Positions 47,187 to 55,593 of a stretch of DNA of 64,000 bases are shown here, one piece after another. Origin of the DNA: Desulfovibrio sp. (GTDB lineage: Bacteria; Desulfobacterota; Desulfovibrionia; Desulfovibrionales; Desulfovibrionaceae). The translations under genes and the position numbers were made by a program. The notes under the pieces are model-generated. The model did no database searches and was not told where the DNA came from. It saw only the letters and a list, made by a program, of their open reading frames with translations. The stretch spans positions 1 to 64,000 of the forward strand of contig JAITSV010000053.1 of the NCBI GenBank assembly GCA_031287575.1, read 5' to 3'. Position 1 is the first letter of the stretch. Each line of letters starts with the position of its first letter.

Positions 47187-48074
47187 TTACGTAATGGACG
47201 CCTCGTGGATGGACCGTACCGCATGGCCCAGTGCCGCGTCGAATTCCACCTCGCCCTGCCGGTCGTCCAGCCCTTCGGTCAGCGCCCGCGAAAAACTGGC
47301 GATGAGGCCGTGGTTGCGCGCCAGCCGGGCGTTGGCATCGTCCCGGCCGTACCCGCCCGACAGGGCCACGATGCGCACCACGTGCGGGTCGCCCATGAGT
47401 TCCCGGTAAAAGTCGTCCTGGGCGGGCAGGGAAAACTTGAACATCACCCTGGCCCCGGAAGGCAGCTTCGCCAGTTGCCGCCGCACCTCGCGCAGCAGGA
47501 TCGCTTCGCATTCATGCTGCACCGGACTGTGGATGTCCACCTCGGGCTCGATGATCGGCACCAGCCCGTGCGCCATGATCGTCCCGGCCACGTCGAACTG
47601 CTGCTCCACCACGTCGGCGATGCCACGCTCGTCAGCTTCCTTGATCACCGAGCGCATCTTGGTGCCGAACACGTTGCGGGCCGAGGCCTCACGCAGCAGT
47701 TCCTCCAGGTTGCCGATGGGCCGCATCAACTGCACGCCGCCGCGCGGCTCCTCCAGCCCCTTGTCCACCTTGAGGAACGGCACCACGCCCTTCTTTTCCC
47801 ACAGGTAGTCGGCGGTGGGCGAACCATCCACGGCGCGGTACAGGGTATCCTCGAACAGGATGGCCCCCAGTATCCACTGCGCGCCGAAGGACGGGCTGCA
47901 CATGATGCGCGTGCGCATGGCGTGCACGAGGGCCAGCATCTCGGCTTCCGAGGCGTAGCGGTCCTCGCCGATGCCATACAGGCGCAGGGCCTTGGGGGTG
48001 CTGCCCCCACTCTGGTCCAGGGCCGCGATGAATCCCTTGCCGTTTCGGATGCGGTCGAACTGCTGCACGTTCAC
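47187..48074 (-). CDS. Class I fructose-bisphosphate aldolase
   Basis: A 295-residue enzyme that splits fructose 1,6-bisphosphate to DHAP and glyceraldehyde 3-phosphate via a Schiff base. Landmarks are GFIAALDQSGGSTPKAL, GVVPFLKVDKGLE, IIEPEVDI, the Schiff-base Lys in VMFKFSLPAQ, and ALSGGYGRDDANARLARN. It starts with GTG at 48074, with AAGGAG 8 nt upstream. The length matches the short bacterial class I form. Glycolytic or gluconeogenic use follows from the family. Confidence 0.92.
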   Translation of the reverse strand: MNVQQFDRIRNGKGFIAALDQSGGSTPKALRLYGIGEDRYASEAEMLALVHAMRTRIMCSPSFGAQWILGAILFEDTLYRAVDGSPTADYLWEKKGVVPFLKVDKGLEEPRGGVQLMRPIGNLEELLREASARNVFGTKMRSVIKEADERGIADVVEQQFDVAGTIMAHGLVPIIEPEVDIHSPVQHECEAILLREVRRQLAKLPSGARVMFKFSLPAQDDFYRELMGDPHVVRIVALSGGYGRDDANARLARNHGLIASFSRALTEGLDDRQGEVEFDAALGHAVRSIHEASIT

Positions 48075-48259
48075 CTGATGCTCCTTGCGCGCGGAAGGTC
48101 GGGCGGACGAAGGTGTCCCATGCCGGAATGCCCGGCGGCCGGGCGCGTTCCCATGAACACGCCAGCCGGGGTCGATACCGGCATAGCACCTCCCCTGCGG
48201 CCTGGCTACCGGCCACGCGAAAAACATCATCCCGGAAGGTGCCCCGCCCCCGACGCGGG

Positions 48260-50371
48260 CTACCCCCGGCCCGCCGAGGCGGCATCCACCAAGGGGGCCG
48301 CGCCCGCACCCTCTCCGGCGCCGCGCGGGGTCTGGGCGTAGTAGCGGTCCAACCCCTCCGCGCCCATGAACCGTTGCAGCATGCGCGGCGGCGATTCCAG
48401 CAGATCGATGATCAGGAAGGCGTCCAGCGAGCCGAAGGCGCGGTCCACGTGAAAGGTGGCGATGCGCCCGCCCAGCTTCAGGTAGTGCTTGAACAGAATG
48501 GGAATGGTGCGCCCGCCCTCCATGTCGCGCACCAGCGCGCACAGCGCGTTCCAGTCCAGCCCGGCGGGCTCGATGCGCCGCAGGCAGCCGGGCTGGCGCA
48601 GGGAGGGCGTGGCGCGGCCCCGCACCAGCCGGGCCGTGGCCGCGCAGCCGTGGTGGCGGGTCAGGTAGTCCATGATGGCGTTCAGCGAGTACGGGGTATA
48701 GTCCAGGCTCACGCTTACCGGGCCGAACAGGCGGCGCACGCCGGGCCGCTTGAGGATGAACTGGCCGATGCCCTTCCACAGCAGCAGCAGGGGGGCGTAG
48801 TCGCGCTGGTAGTCCGCCGCCACGAAGGCCCGGCCCAGCTCCAGCGCGGGCGCGCCGCCGAAGAATTCCGGGCGGAACCGGAACAGCGACGCGGAATACA
48901 GGCCGCGCTGCCCCTGCGCATCGAGAATGGCGTCCACCTCGCCCAAGCGATAGGCCCCGGCCAGGGCGCGGTTACCCTCGTGCCACAGGATCAGATGGCG
49001 GTAGTCGGCGTCAAAGGCGTCGAGGTCCAGCGGCGCGCCGCTGCCCTCGCCCACCGCGCGAAAGGTCACCTCGCGCAGGCGGCCAATTTCGCGGACCAGT
49101 TCGGGCGAACGGTTCGCCGTGGTTTCCACGATGGTCCACGGCCCCTCGCGCAGCAGCACGTCGGTGGGGGGGATGGCCGCCAGTTCCGCCTCCAGCAGTT
49201 CCAGCGGGCGGGCGGCGGCGATGGGCCGCATGCGCCGCGCCGACTGACCGACCGGGCCGACCTGACCAACCTGACCAACCTGGCTGGCCGGGCCGCCGGA
49301 AGCGGTGGCTGCGCCGGGGGTGTCTGGTATGCCGGGGGCACCGGGCACGGCGCCCCCCTTCTTCGACATCGGCAGGGGCAGGGGCAGGGACAGCACCCGG
49401 CGCGGCTTGGGTTTCAGGGCGTAGCAGCGCATGCGCAGGTAGGCGGTACGCGCCTCGTCGTCGGGCAGTTCGCCCAGTGTTGCGGCGGCCACGGGGCGCC
49501 CCACGCTGAGGGTGACCGTGGTGTTGCGCTTGCGCAGCAGTTCCTTGGGCAGCAGGGCCGTGCGCGCCACGGGGTGCAGCAGGCCCATCAGGTTGAAGAG
49601 CATGGAATTGCGCCCGTGAAAGTACAGGGGCAGGGCGTCGGCCCCGGTGCGGCGCACCAGCCGTCCCACCGTGGACTGCCACGTGGGGTCGGTGATCTCG
49701 CGTCGCGAGGGTTGCAGGTGCGACACCGTGCCCGAAGGGAACACCACCAGCGCGCCGCCCTCGGCCACATGGCGGATGGCCTGGCGCAGGCCCGCCATGT
49801 TGCGGCGCTGCGCCCCGTCCCCGCCGAAGGGATCCACGGAAAAGATCAGCTCGCGCAGTTCCGGCACCGCCGCCAGCATGTAGTTGGCCAGAAAGCGCAG
49901 GTCGGGCCGCACCGGCAGCAGGGCTTTCGCCAGCACCAGCCCTTCCAGCGCGCCGAAGGGGTGGTTGGCCACCATGATCAGGGGACCGGTGGCGGGCACG
50001 CCCTCGAAACCCTCGGCCTCTGCCCGCACGGACACGCCCAGCACGTCCAGTGCCAGGCGGGCGAAGTCCAGCGGCGTTCCGCCCTGCGGCATGGCCCGGT
50101 ACAGCGAATCAATGCGCCCCACGCCCAGCAGGTGCAGCAGCGGAATGCGCAGCGGCGCGGGGATGCGCCGGGCGGCGGCGGGCACCAGCGAACGGGCATG
50201 CCCGGGATGCGGCAGGACCGCATCCGCGCGGGACGCATCCGAACTGGACGCGGCGGCGACCGGCGTGGCGACCGGCGTGGACATTGGCATCGGACCCGCG
50301 AGCGGCGGCCTGTCCTGTATATGGTGATGCGGGGCGGAATCGGCGGGAGTGCGGGGGCGGAGCATGTCCAT
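48260..50371 (-). CDS. OlsF-like bifunctional acyltransferase (PlsC-type plus OlsB/GNAT-type)
   Basis: A 703-residue protein. N-terminal domain: PlsC-type O-acyltransferase with VANHPFGALEG (the usual HX4D has Glu in place of Asp, as in OlsF-like proteins), VDPFGGDGAQRRN and VVFPSGTVSHLQPS. C-terminal domain from about 400: OlsB-like N-acyltransferase with REVTFRAVGEG, DADYRHLILWHEG, AGAYRLGE, LELGRAFVAADYQRDYAPLLLLWKG (cited as ELGRAFVAADYQ) and GPVSVSLDYTPYS. OlsF makes ornithine lipid in two steps. A Gln/Val/Gly repeat linker (SQVGQVGQVGPVGQ) joins the halves. AGGAGG precedes ATG 50371. Confidence 0.85.
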   Translation of the reverse strand: MDMLRPRTPADSAPHHHIQDRPPLAGPMPMSTPVATPVAAASSSDASRADAVLPHPGHARSLVPAAARRIPAPLRIPLLHLLGVGRIDSLYRAMPQGGTPLDFARLALDVLGVSVRAEAEGFEGVPATGPLIMVANHPFGALEGLVLAKALLPVRPDLRFLANYMLAAVPELRELIFSVDPFGGDGAQRRNMAGLRQAIRHVAEGGALVVFPSGTVSHLQPSRREITDPTWQSTVGRLVRRTGADALPLYFHGRNSMLFNLMGLLHPVARTALLPKELLRKRNTTVTLSVGRPVAAATLGELPDDEARTAYLRMRCYALKPKPRRVLSLPLPLPMSKKGGAVPGAPGIPDTPGAATASGGPASQVGQVGQVGPVGQSARRMRPIAAARPLELLEAELAAIPPTDVLLREGPWTIVETTANRSPELVREIGRLREVTFRAVGEGSGAPLDLDAFDADYRHLILWHEGNRALAGAYRLGEVDAILDAQGQRGLYSASLFRFRPEFFGGAPALELGRAFVAADYQRDYAPLLLLWKGIGQFILKRPGVRRLFGPVSVSLDYTPYSLNAIMDYLTRHHGCAATARLVRGRATPSLRQPGCLRRIEPAGLDWNALCALVRDMEGGRTIPILFKHYLKLGGRIATFHVDRAFGSLDAFLIIDLLESPPRMLQRFMGAEGLDRYYAQTPRGAGEGAGAAPLVDAASAGRG

Positions 50372-50810
50372 GCGTCCTCCTGGGCGGCCAACTGGCCGGA
50401 GACTGGTGGCGCGGAAGGCACCGGGGCACGTCGTGCGCGTCCGCGATGCCGGGTGACGGCAGGCGGCGGCGGGTGGCGGGCGGTTTCCGTCCCGTGGCGG
50501 CTGCGTGCCTGTTCCGCGAAATGGAGTCCTGTCGCATGCATGGATAGGCGCGCCACGTGGAGAAGCCATGACCGCTCGGTGAACATTGCGTGAAGGGGAG
50601 CAGGGCGGGGGATGGGCGGCATGGGCGTCACCCGATTGTCGGCGGCCCGTCGCCGCGCCGTCGCCCAGCGATCCCCCCCGTGGGGCAGAAGGGGCAGTGT
50701 CCGGAAACCGGGGACGTCCACCTGACTGGCCGACTGGCCGACAGGCCAACAGGATGCCCCGCAGCCCGCGCGGACCGCATGCCGGAGCCGCGCCACGGAA
50801 GGAACGCGCC
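50372..50810. other. 439-bp divergent intergenic region
   Basis: It lies between the OlsF-like and DksA/TraR starts. A direct repeat GACTGGCCGACTGGCCGACAGGCC occurs near 50723 (8-bp units). No gene is supported; promoters are not evident. Confidence 0.45.
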
Positions 50811-51182
50811 ATGACCGACCGCCACCACGCCGAAATCCGCCGCCGCCTCGAAGCCGAACTGACCCACCTGCGCCGCCAGTTGCTGGTGGAAGGCGGCGTG
50901 GAGGCCTGCGCCGACGAAAACGAATTCGCCTCGCGCGTCAGCGAGCTGGCCCTCAGCATGACCCTTCTGGACCGCGCCGGGCGGCGCATCCGCGAAATCG
51001 AAGGGGTGCTGCGCGCCATGGACAGCCAGGACTACGGCGTGTGCGACGCCTGCGGCGACGACATTCCCCTGCCCCGCCTGCTGGCCCGCCCCACCACCCG
51101 GCTGTGCGTGCACTGCCAGATGGAGCAGGAAACCCAGGCGGGCCGCCCCGTGGCCGCCACGGCCCACGCCGGGGCCTGCTAG
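50811..51182 (+). CDS. DksA/TraR-type zinc-finger protein
   Basis: A 123-residue protein. Coiled N-terminal half (IRRRLEAELTHLRRQLL), the acidic tip region FASRVSELALSM, and the C4 zinc finger CDACGDDIP with TTRLCVHCQ. It is shorter than canonical DksA, so TraR-like. Such proteins bind RNA polymerase through the secondary channel and alter promoter response. The tip lacks the usual Asp pair of DksA (here ASRVSE), so activity may differ. GGAAGGAA precedes the ATG. Confidence 0.85.
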   Translation: MTDRHHAEIRRRLEAELTHLRRQLLVEGGVEACADENEFASRVSELALSMTLLDRAGRRIREIEGVLRAMDSQDYGVCDACGDDIPLPRLLARPTTRLCVHCQMEQETQAGRPVAATAHAGAC

Positions 51183-51373
51183 ACCCCGCGCCGGTCTGCC
51201 GCCCATTGCCCTTGCGCGGGGTGTGCCCCGCGTGCCGTGCCGTGCACGCTTGCCGTGTGCGGCCCATCGCGCATGCCCCGCCTTCCCTGCCCGGCTTCAC
51301 AATCCGGTCTTCCCTCTCCCCACCCGCCTGCCCGTTCGCCTGCCGTGTTGCCATCCGTTTCGGCGCCCGAATA

Positions 51374-51410
51374 GTTGACAGCGTCAACCATTGCGCTACA
51401 ATGGTTGACA
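51374..51410 (+). promoter_or_regulatory. Promoter/operator of the MarR gene, leaderless
   Basis: TTGACA (51375-51380), 16-bp spacer, TACAAT (51397-51402). GTTGAC-AGC-GTCAAC (51374-51388) is a palindrome over the -35 box, and a third half-site GGTTGAC lies at 51403-51409. The predicted start of transcription falls on or beside the A of ATG 51410. Confidence 0.65.
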
Positions 51411-51874
51411 TGAACAACTTCTTTTTCGACCCGGAACGTTCCCTCGGCTTCATGACCTTCACGGCGCACCGCCTCATGACGTCCTTCCTGCGCCGCCGCA
51501 TGGCCCAGGCAGGTATCGACCTGACCGGCGAGCAGTGGGGGGTCATGGTCTTCGTGTGGAACCGGGGGGCCATCGGGCAGGACGAACTGACCCACGCCCT
51601 GTGCATGGACAAGACGGGCATGAGCCGCCTGCTGGCCACCATGGAGGACAAGGGGCTGGTCACCCGCAGCCCCGACCCGGACGACGCCCGGCGCAGGGTC
51701 GTCACCGCCACGCAGGCGGGTGACGCCCTGAAGGAGCGCAGCCGCGCCGTGGCCGAGGAAGCCCTGGTCCTGCTGCTGCAGGACATCAGCCCCCAGGACC
51801 ACGCCACCTGCATGCGGGTGCTGGCCACGGTGAAGGATACCCTGCGCGACCTCGCCCCTGAGCCGGGCCGTTGA
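51410..51874 (+). CDS. MarR family transcriptional regulator
   Basis: A 154-residue regulator. Helices around FMTFTAHRLMTSFLRRRM lead to the winged helix (ELTHALCMDKTGMSRLLATMEDKGLVTRS, cited as MDKTGMSRLLATMEDKG) and the wing DPDDARRRVVTAT. No ribosome site precedes either ATG 51401 or ATG 51410; the latter fits the predicted transcription start. Autoregulation is likely because a palindrome covers the promoter. It precedes a DUF169 gene by 134 bp, the probable target. Confidence 0.88.
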   Translation: MNNFFFDPERSLGFMTFTAHRLMTSFLRRRMAQAGIDLTGEQWGVMVFVWNRGAIGQDELTHALCMDKTGMSRLLATMEDKGLVTRSPDPDDARRRVVTATQAGDALKERSRAVAEEALVLLLQDISPQDHATCMRVLATVKDTLRDLAPEPGR

Positions 51875-51876
51875 AC

Positions 51877-51915
51877 CAGACCGCTGAGCCAAACCGCTGA
51901 GCCAAACCGCTGAGC
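51877..51915. repeat. 13-bp tandem repeat, three copies
   Basis: CAGACCGCTGAGC then CAAACCGCTGAGC twice. It starts just after the MarR stop codon. Confidence 0.9.
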
Positions 51916-52008
51916 CGGACCGCCGGATCACGCCCGAACGAGGCTTCGCACGGGGAAAACCGGGCCGCCGCGCGGCCCTCCATCCCCCAACAACACGGGA
52001 GGAACACC

Positions 52009-52854
52009 ATGCAGACCGTCATCGAACGCACCCAACGCCTGCTGGAACTGCTGGGCCACGACGAAGAACCCTTCGGCGTGCACTACACCGACGAAAAACC
52101 CGTGGACGGCTTTGGCCCCAGGCCCGGCGAACTCTTTACCCGCGACCGCGAGGCCGCCGGGCAGATCGACTGGCACAAGGCCTTCGCCAACGAATTTTCC
52201 TGCCTCATGGGCAACGTCTGGCTGGCCCGCAAGAAGAAGCGGGCGGCATGGATCAGCCACGAGGCGTGCGGCTGCATGGGCGGCGGCTTCTATTCCGGCA
52301 TGTACCGCCCGTACCTGGAAACCAACATCCGCTACGTGACCACGGGCATTCCCGGCACGCCCATGGAAGGCGAGCACTACCTGCCCGACCATCAGTCCAT
52401 GCGCGCCTTCATGGACGACACCATGCCCCCGGAGGCCCCGGCCAGGTACTGTGTGCTCAAGCCGCTGGGCCAGTTCCACGGCGGCGAGGAGCCGCTGGTG
52501 GTGGCCTTCTTTGCCCGGCCGGAGGCGCTCAACGGCCTGTTCTCGCTGGCCTGCTACGCCACGGGCAACCACAACGCCGTGGCCTCGCCCTTCAGCGCGG
52601 GGTGCGGCGCCCTCATTGCCTGGCCGCTGGCCTACCAGCAGCGCGGCGAGGAACGCGCCGTGCTGGGCGGGTTCGACCTTTCGGCCCGCAAGTTCATGAA
52701 AACCGACGAAATGAGCTTTGCCGCGCCCCTGCCCATGTACCGCAAGATGCTGGACGCCATGGAGCATTCCGCGCTCACCCGCCATACCTGGCAGGGCGTG
52801 CGCAAAAAGGCGGCCAAGAGCATGCGTGCCTGGGGAGAAAGCGCGTCGGACTGA
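52009..52854 (+). CDS. DUF169 domain protein (second copy)
   Basis: A 281-residue protein. RLLELLGHDEEPFGVHYTDEKP is the DUF169-type start (cited as EEPFGVHYTDEKP); FSCLMGNVWLARKKK, a CGCMGGGFYSG patch, YCVLKPLGQF, and FSAGCGALIAWPLAY follow. It shares the DUF169 fold with the protein at 13026 but differs strongly in its cysteine pattern. Function unknown; the conserved cysteines again suggest metal or thiol chemistry. GGGAGGA precedes the ATG. The upstream MarR gene likely controls it. Confidence 0.83.
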   Translation: MQTVIERTQRLLELLGHDEEPFGVHYTDEKPVDGFGPRPGELFTRDREAAGQIDWHKAFANEFSCLMGNVWLARKKKRAAWISHEACGCMGGGFYSGMYRPYLETNIRYVTTGIPGTPMEGEHYLPDHQSMRAFMDDTMPPEAPARYCVLKPLGQFHGGEEPLVVAFFARPEALNGLFSLACYATGNHNAVASPFSAGCGALIAWPLAYQQRGEERAVLGGFDLSARKFMKTDEMSFAAPLPMYRKMLDAMEHSALTRHTWQGVRKKAAKSMRAWGESASD

Positions 52855-53199
52855 TCCGCCCGCATGGGCGCGGCGCACGGGCAGGACATGCCAGAACATG
52901 CCAGAACAGGACAGGGCGGGCCTCTTTCTCATGCGCCGCCGCTCCTTCATCCCGGAAAATCATTCCCCCCCGTCCGCAACATGACACCATGGCATCCCCC
53001 TGCCCGCAACCCAGCCCCGCCGCTCCTCCCGGCCCCCGCGCAGGGTCAGTGGGCACATCCGGCAACAGGCCCGTGTGCAGAAGGAGCGGCGGACGAGGAT
53101 TGACAGGGATGTTCCGAGGGCATATCCACGCTTCAAACAATGCTTGAATTTTTGATTTGAAACTAAGTTGGCAAGCAGTGAAACGACAGGGGGCGGGCA
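52855..53199. other. 345-bp intergenic region upstream of TetR gene
   Basis: A sharp AT-rich patch at 53129-53180. It contains TTCAAACAATGCTTGAA (53132-53148), a 5-bp-arm palindrome that could be a TetR-type operator for autoregulation. No sure promoter boxes. A repeated CCAGAACA occurs near 52890-52906. Confidence 0.45.
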
Positions 53200-53973
53200 A
53201 TGAACGACCATGAGCGCATGAACGGGCGGCAGGACCACCGCCAGTGCGCCCCCCTGGCCGGCGTGCCAGACCAACCCGGCCGACAGGACCAGGGCACGCG
53301 CGAACGGCTGCTGGCCGCAGCGGCGGAGGTCTTTGCCGAGCACGGCTACAAGTCCGCCACGGTACGCGAAATCTGTCGCCGGGCCGGGGCCAACGTGGCC
53401 GCCGTGAACTACCATTTCGGCGGCAAGGACAACCTGTACGCCGCCATGCTGGACCACTACATGCGCACCTGTCAGGCCACCTTTCCGCTGGACGTGGGGG
53501 TAACGCCCGACTCCCCGCCCAGGGAACGCCTGCGCGCCTTCGTGCACGGGCTGGTGCAGCGCATCCTGGGCGGCGGCGACGACCCGGTCAGCCAGGCGCA
53601 CGGCAAGCTGGTGTCACTGGAACTCATCGACCCCACCCCGGCGTGCGACGGGCTGCTGCGCGAGCACATCGCCCCGGTCAACGACCTGCTGGCCGACATC
53701 CTGCGCGGGCTGCTGGGCCCGGCGGCGGACAACCCGGACGTGCTGCGCACCTGCCTGCTGGCCATTTTCGGGCATATTTCGTTCCACTACAGCGGCCGTG
53801 CCGCCATCGTTCATTTCTACGGGCACGAGGAACTGACCCCCGAGGTGCTGCACCGCATCACCGAAGGGGGGACCCGCTTCATCCTGGGCGGCATCATGGC
53901 CATGTCCGGCAACCCGGCCTGTTCGGTAACGGATCCGGTAACGGGTCCGGTAACGGGTCCGCCCAAAGTCTGA
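53200..53973 (+). CDS. TetR family regulator (CerR/DUF1956-type)
   Basis: A 257-residue repressor. DNA-binding helix-turn-helix at about 30-80: RERLLAAAAEVFAEHGYKSATVREI (cited as EVFAEHGYKSATVREI), ICRRAGANVAAVNYHFGGKD. The C-terminal part fits DUF1956 (LISLELIDPTPA-like; here LVSLELIDPTPA and FGHISFHY). Relatives control drug efflux genes. The efflux operon starts 316 bp downstream, so it is the probable target. The last codons contain a 12-bp tandem repeat (VTDPVTGPVTGP). The ribosome site is GGGGGCGGGC. Confidence 0.88.
   Translation: MNDHERMNGRQDHRQCAPLAGVPDQPGRQDQGTRERLLAAAAEVFAEHGYKSATVREICRRAGANVAAVNYHFGGKDNLYAAMLDHYMRTCQATFPLDVGVTPDSPPRERLRAFVHGLVQRILGGGDDPVSQAHGKLVSLELIDPTPACDGLLREHIAPVNDLLADILRGLLGPAADNPDVLRTCLLAIFGHISFHYSGRAAIVHFYGHEELTPEVLHRITEGGTRFILGGIMAMSGNPACSVTDPVTGPVTGPPKV
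53925..53960 (+). repeat. 12-bp tandem repeat at the end of the TetR gene
   Basis: GGTAACGGATCC then GGTAACGGGTCC twice. It codes VTDPVTGPVTGP at the C-terminus. Confidence 0.9.
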
Positions 53974-54084
53974 CGCTGTTCGGCACGGTTTTCTGTAAAG
54001 ACACACCACGCGGCAGCGTGGCCCCGGTGCACCACCCCGCGGGGCGGCGCCCACCCGACCACCGGACGGTGCCACGGGATGGGG

Positions 54085-54113
54085 TTGACGGCCATCGGCC
54101 CCCCATGTAGAAC
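54085..54113 (+). promoter_or_regulatory. Possible promoter of the RND efflux operon
   Basis: TTGACG (54085-54090), 17-bp spacer, TAGAAC (54108-54113). It lies 175 bp before the adaptor start, in the gap after the TetR gene. Confidence 0.4.
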
Positions 54114-54288
54114 GCGACACTTCGATAGCTCACTACAGAATAGCACCCTACCGGATTCCCCCCGCACCCCGCCCGCTCCGTCGCACCGTGGACGGGTACG
54201 GCCCGCCGGAACTCCGAAAGACACACCCAACAGCCCCGCATGTCGGCGGACCGGGCATACCCGCGCCGCGCCGAGGAGGAACCACCCC

Positions 54289-55569
54289 ATGCAACACCGT
54301 TTTCCCATTCCGTTCCCCCGCGCCCGCGCCGGAGCAGCCGCCATGGCGCGGCCCCTGCCCGTCCTGCACATGGGGTTGTTCGCCCTTGTCCTGGCCCTTT
54401 CGGCCATGCTGGCCGGATGCAAGGACGAAGCCGCCGCGCCCAAGGCCATGCCCGCCCCCCTGGTGGTGGTGCAGCAGGTGCAGCCGCGCGACCTGCCCCT
54501 GACCTACGAATACGTGGGGCAGACGGCCGGCTCGCGCGAGGTCGAGGTGCGCGCCCGCGTGGGCGGCATCCTGATGCGCCGCGCCTACGCGGAAGGCCGC
54601 CCGGTGAAGAAGGGCGACCTGATGTTCGAGATCGATCCCGAACCCTTCAAGGCGGACCTGGACCAGGCCCTGGGCCAGCAGGCCCAGGCCGAGGCGCGCC
54701 TGCAAAGCGCCCAGAGCAACCGCGACCGCGTGCTGCCCCTGTACCGCGAGAACGCCGTCAGCCAGAAGGACCGGGACGACGCCGTGGCCGAGTTCGATTC
54801 GGCCACGGCCGCGCTGGAAGAAGCGCGCGCCCGCGTGAAGACCGCGCGCATCAACCTTGGCTACACCCGCGTGGAGGCCCCCATCTCGGGCATGACCAGC
54901 AAGGAAACCCGCTCCGAGGGCAGCCTGGTCACCACCACCGCCGAGGGCAGCCTGCTGACCACCATCTCCAAGGTGGACCCGGTATACGTGAACTTCTCCT
55001 CCCCCAGCGTGGACCTGTTCCGCCTGCGCCGCATGCGCGAGGAAGGCAGGATCACCCTGCCCAAGAAGGGGTACGACGTGGTCGTGCGGCTCATCGACGG
55101 CTCCACCTACAAGCGTACCGGCACGGTGAACTTCATCGACCCGCTGGTGGACCCGCTGACCGGCACCATCCGCGTGCGCGCCGAATTCCCCAACCCCGAG
55201 GCGGAAGTGCTGCCCGGCCAGTTCGTGCGCGTGGTCATGAGCGGCGCCATTTACAACAATGCCATGGCCATCCCCCAGCGCGCCGTGCTGCAAACCCAGC
55301 AGGGCCCCATGGTGTGGGTGATCGGCGAAGGCGACATCGCCCAGCCGCGCCCCGTGGAAATCAGCCTGCCCATCGACAACCAGTACATCGTGGAAAAGGG
55401 CCTGGCCCCCGGTGAACGCATCGTGGTCGAAGGCCTGCTGAAGGTGCGCCCCGGCCAGCCGGTGACCATCGGCCAGCCGCGCGAAGCCCAATCCGACCAG
55501 CCGGGCCAGGCCGGGCAGGGCACCCAGCCCGCCGGAAACGCGACCAAGGCCGCAAACCAGGGCTCCTAG
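54289..55569 (+). CDS. RND efflux periplasmic adaptor lipoprotein
   Basis: A 426-residue membrane fusion protein. Signal with lipobox LSAMLAGC near 44 anchors it in the inner membrane. Features: QTAGSREVEVRARVGGILMRRA (cited as EVEVRARVGGIL), the lipoyl/hairpin region (KADLDQALGQQAQAEARLQSA), TRVEAPISGM, and the beta-barrel region (VDPVYVNFSSPS, FIDPLVDPLTGTIRVRAEFPN cited as DPLTGTIRVRAEFPN). It joins the inner pump to the outer-membrane channel. GAGGAGG precedes ATG 54289. First gene of a four-gene operon. Confidence 0.93.
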   Translation: MQHRFPIPFPRARAGAAAMARPLPVLHMGLFALVLALSAMLAGCKDEAAAPKAMPAPLVVVQQVQPRDLPLTYEYVGQTAGSREVEVRARVGGILMRRAYAEGRPVKKGDLMFEIDPEPFKADLDQALGQQAQAEARLQSAQSNRDRVLPLYRENAVSQKDRDDAVAEFDSATAALEEARARVKTARINLGYTRVEAPISGMTSKETRSEGSLVTTTAEGSLLTTISKVDPVYVNFSSPSVDLFRLRRMREEGRITLPKKGYDVVVRLIDGSTYKRTGTVNFIDPLVDPLTGTIRVRAEFPNPEAEVLPGQFVRVVMSGAIYNNAMAIPQRAVLQTQQGPMVWVIGEGDIAQPRPVEISLPIDNQYIVEKGLAPGERIVVEGLLKVRPGQPVTIGQPREAQSDQPGQAGQGTQPAGNATKAANQGS

Positions 55570-55593
55570 CCCGCGCCCACAGCAGGATTTGCC

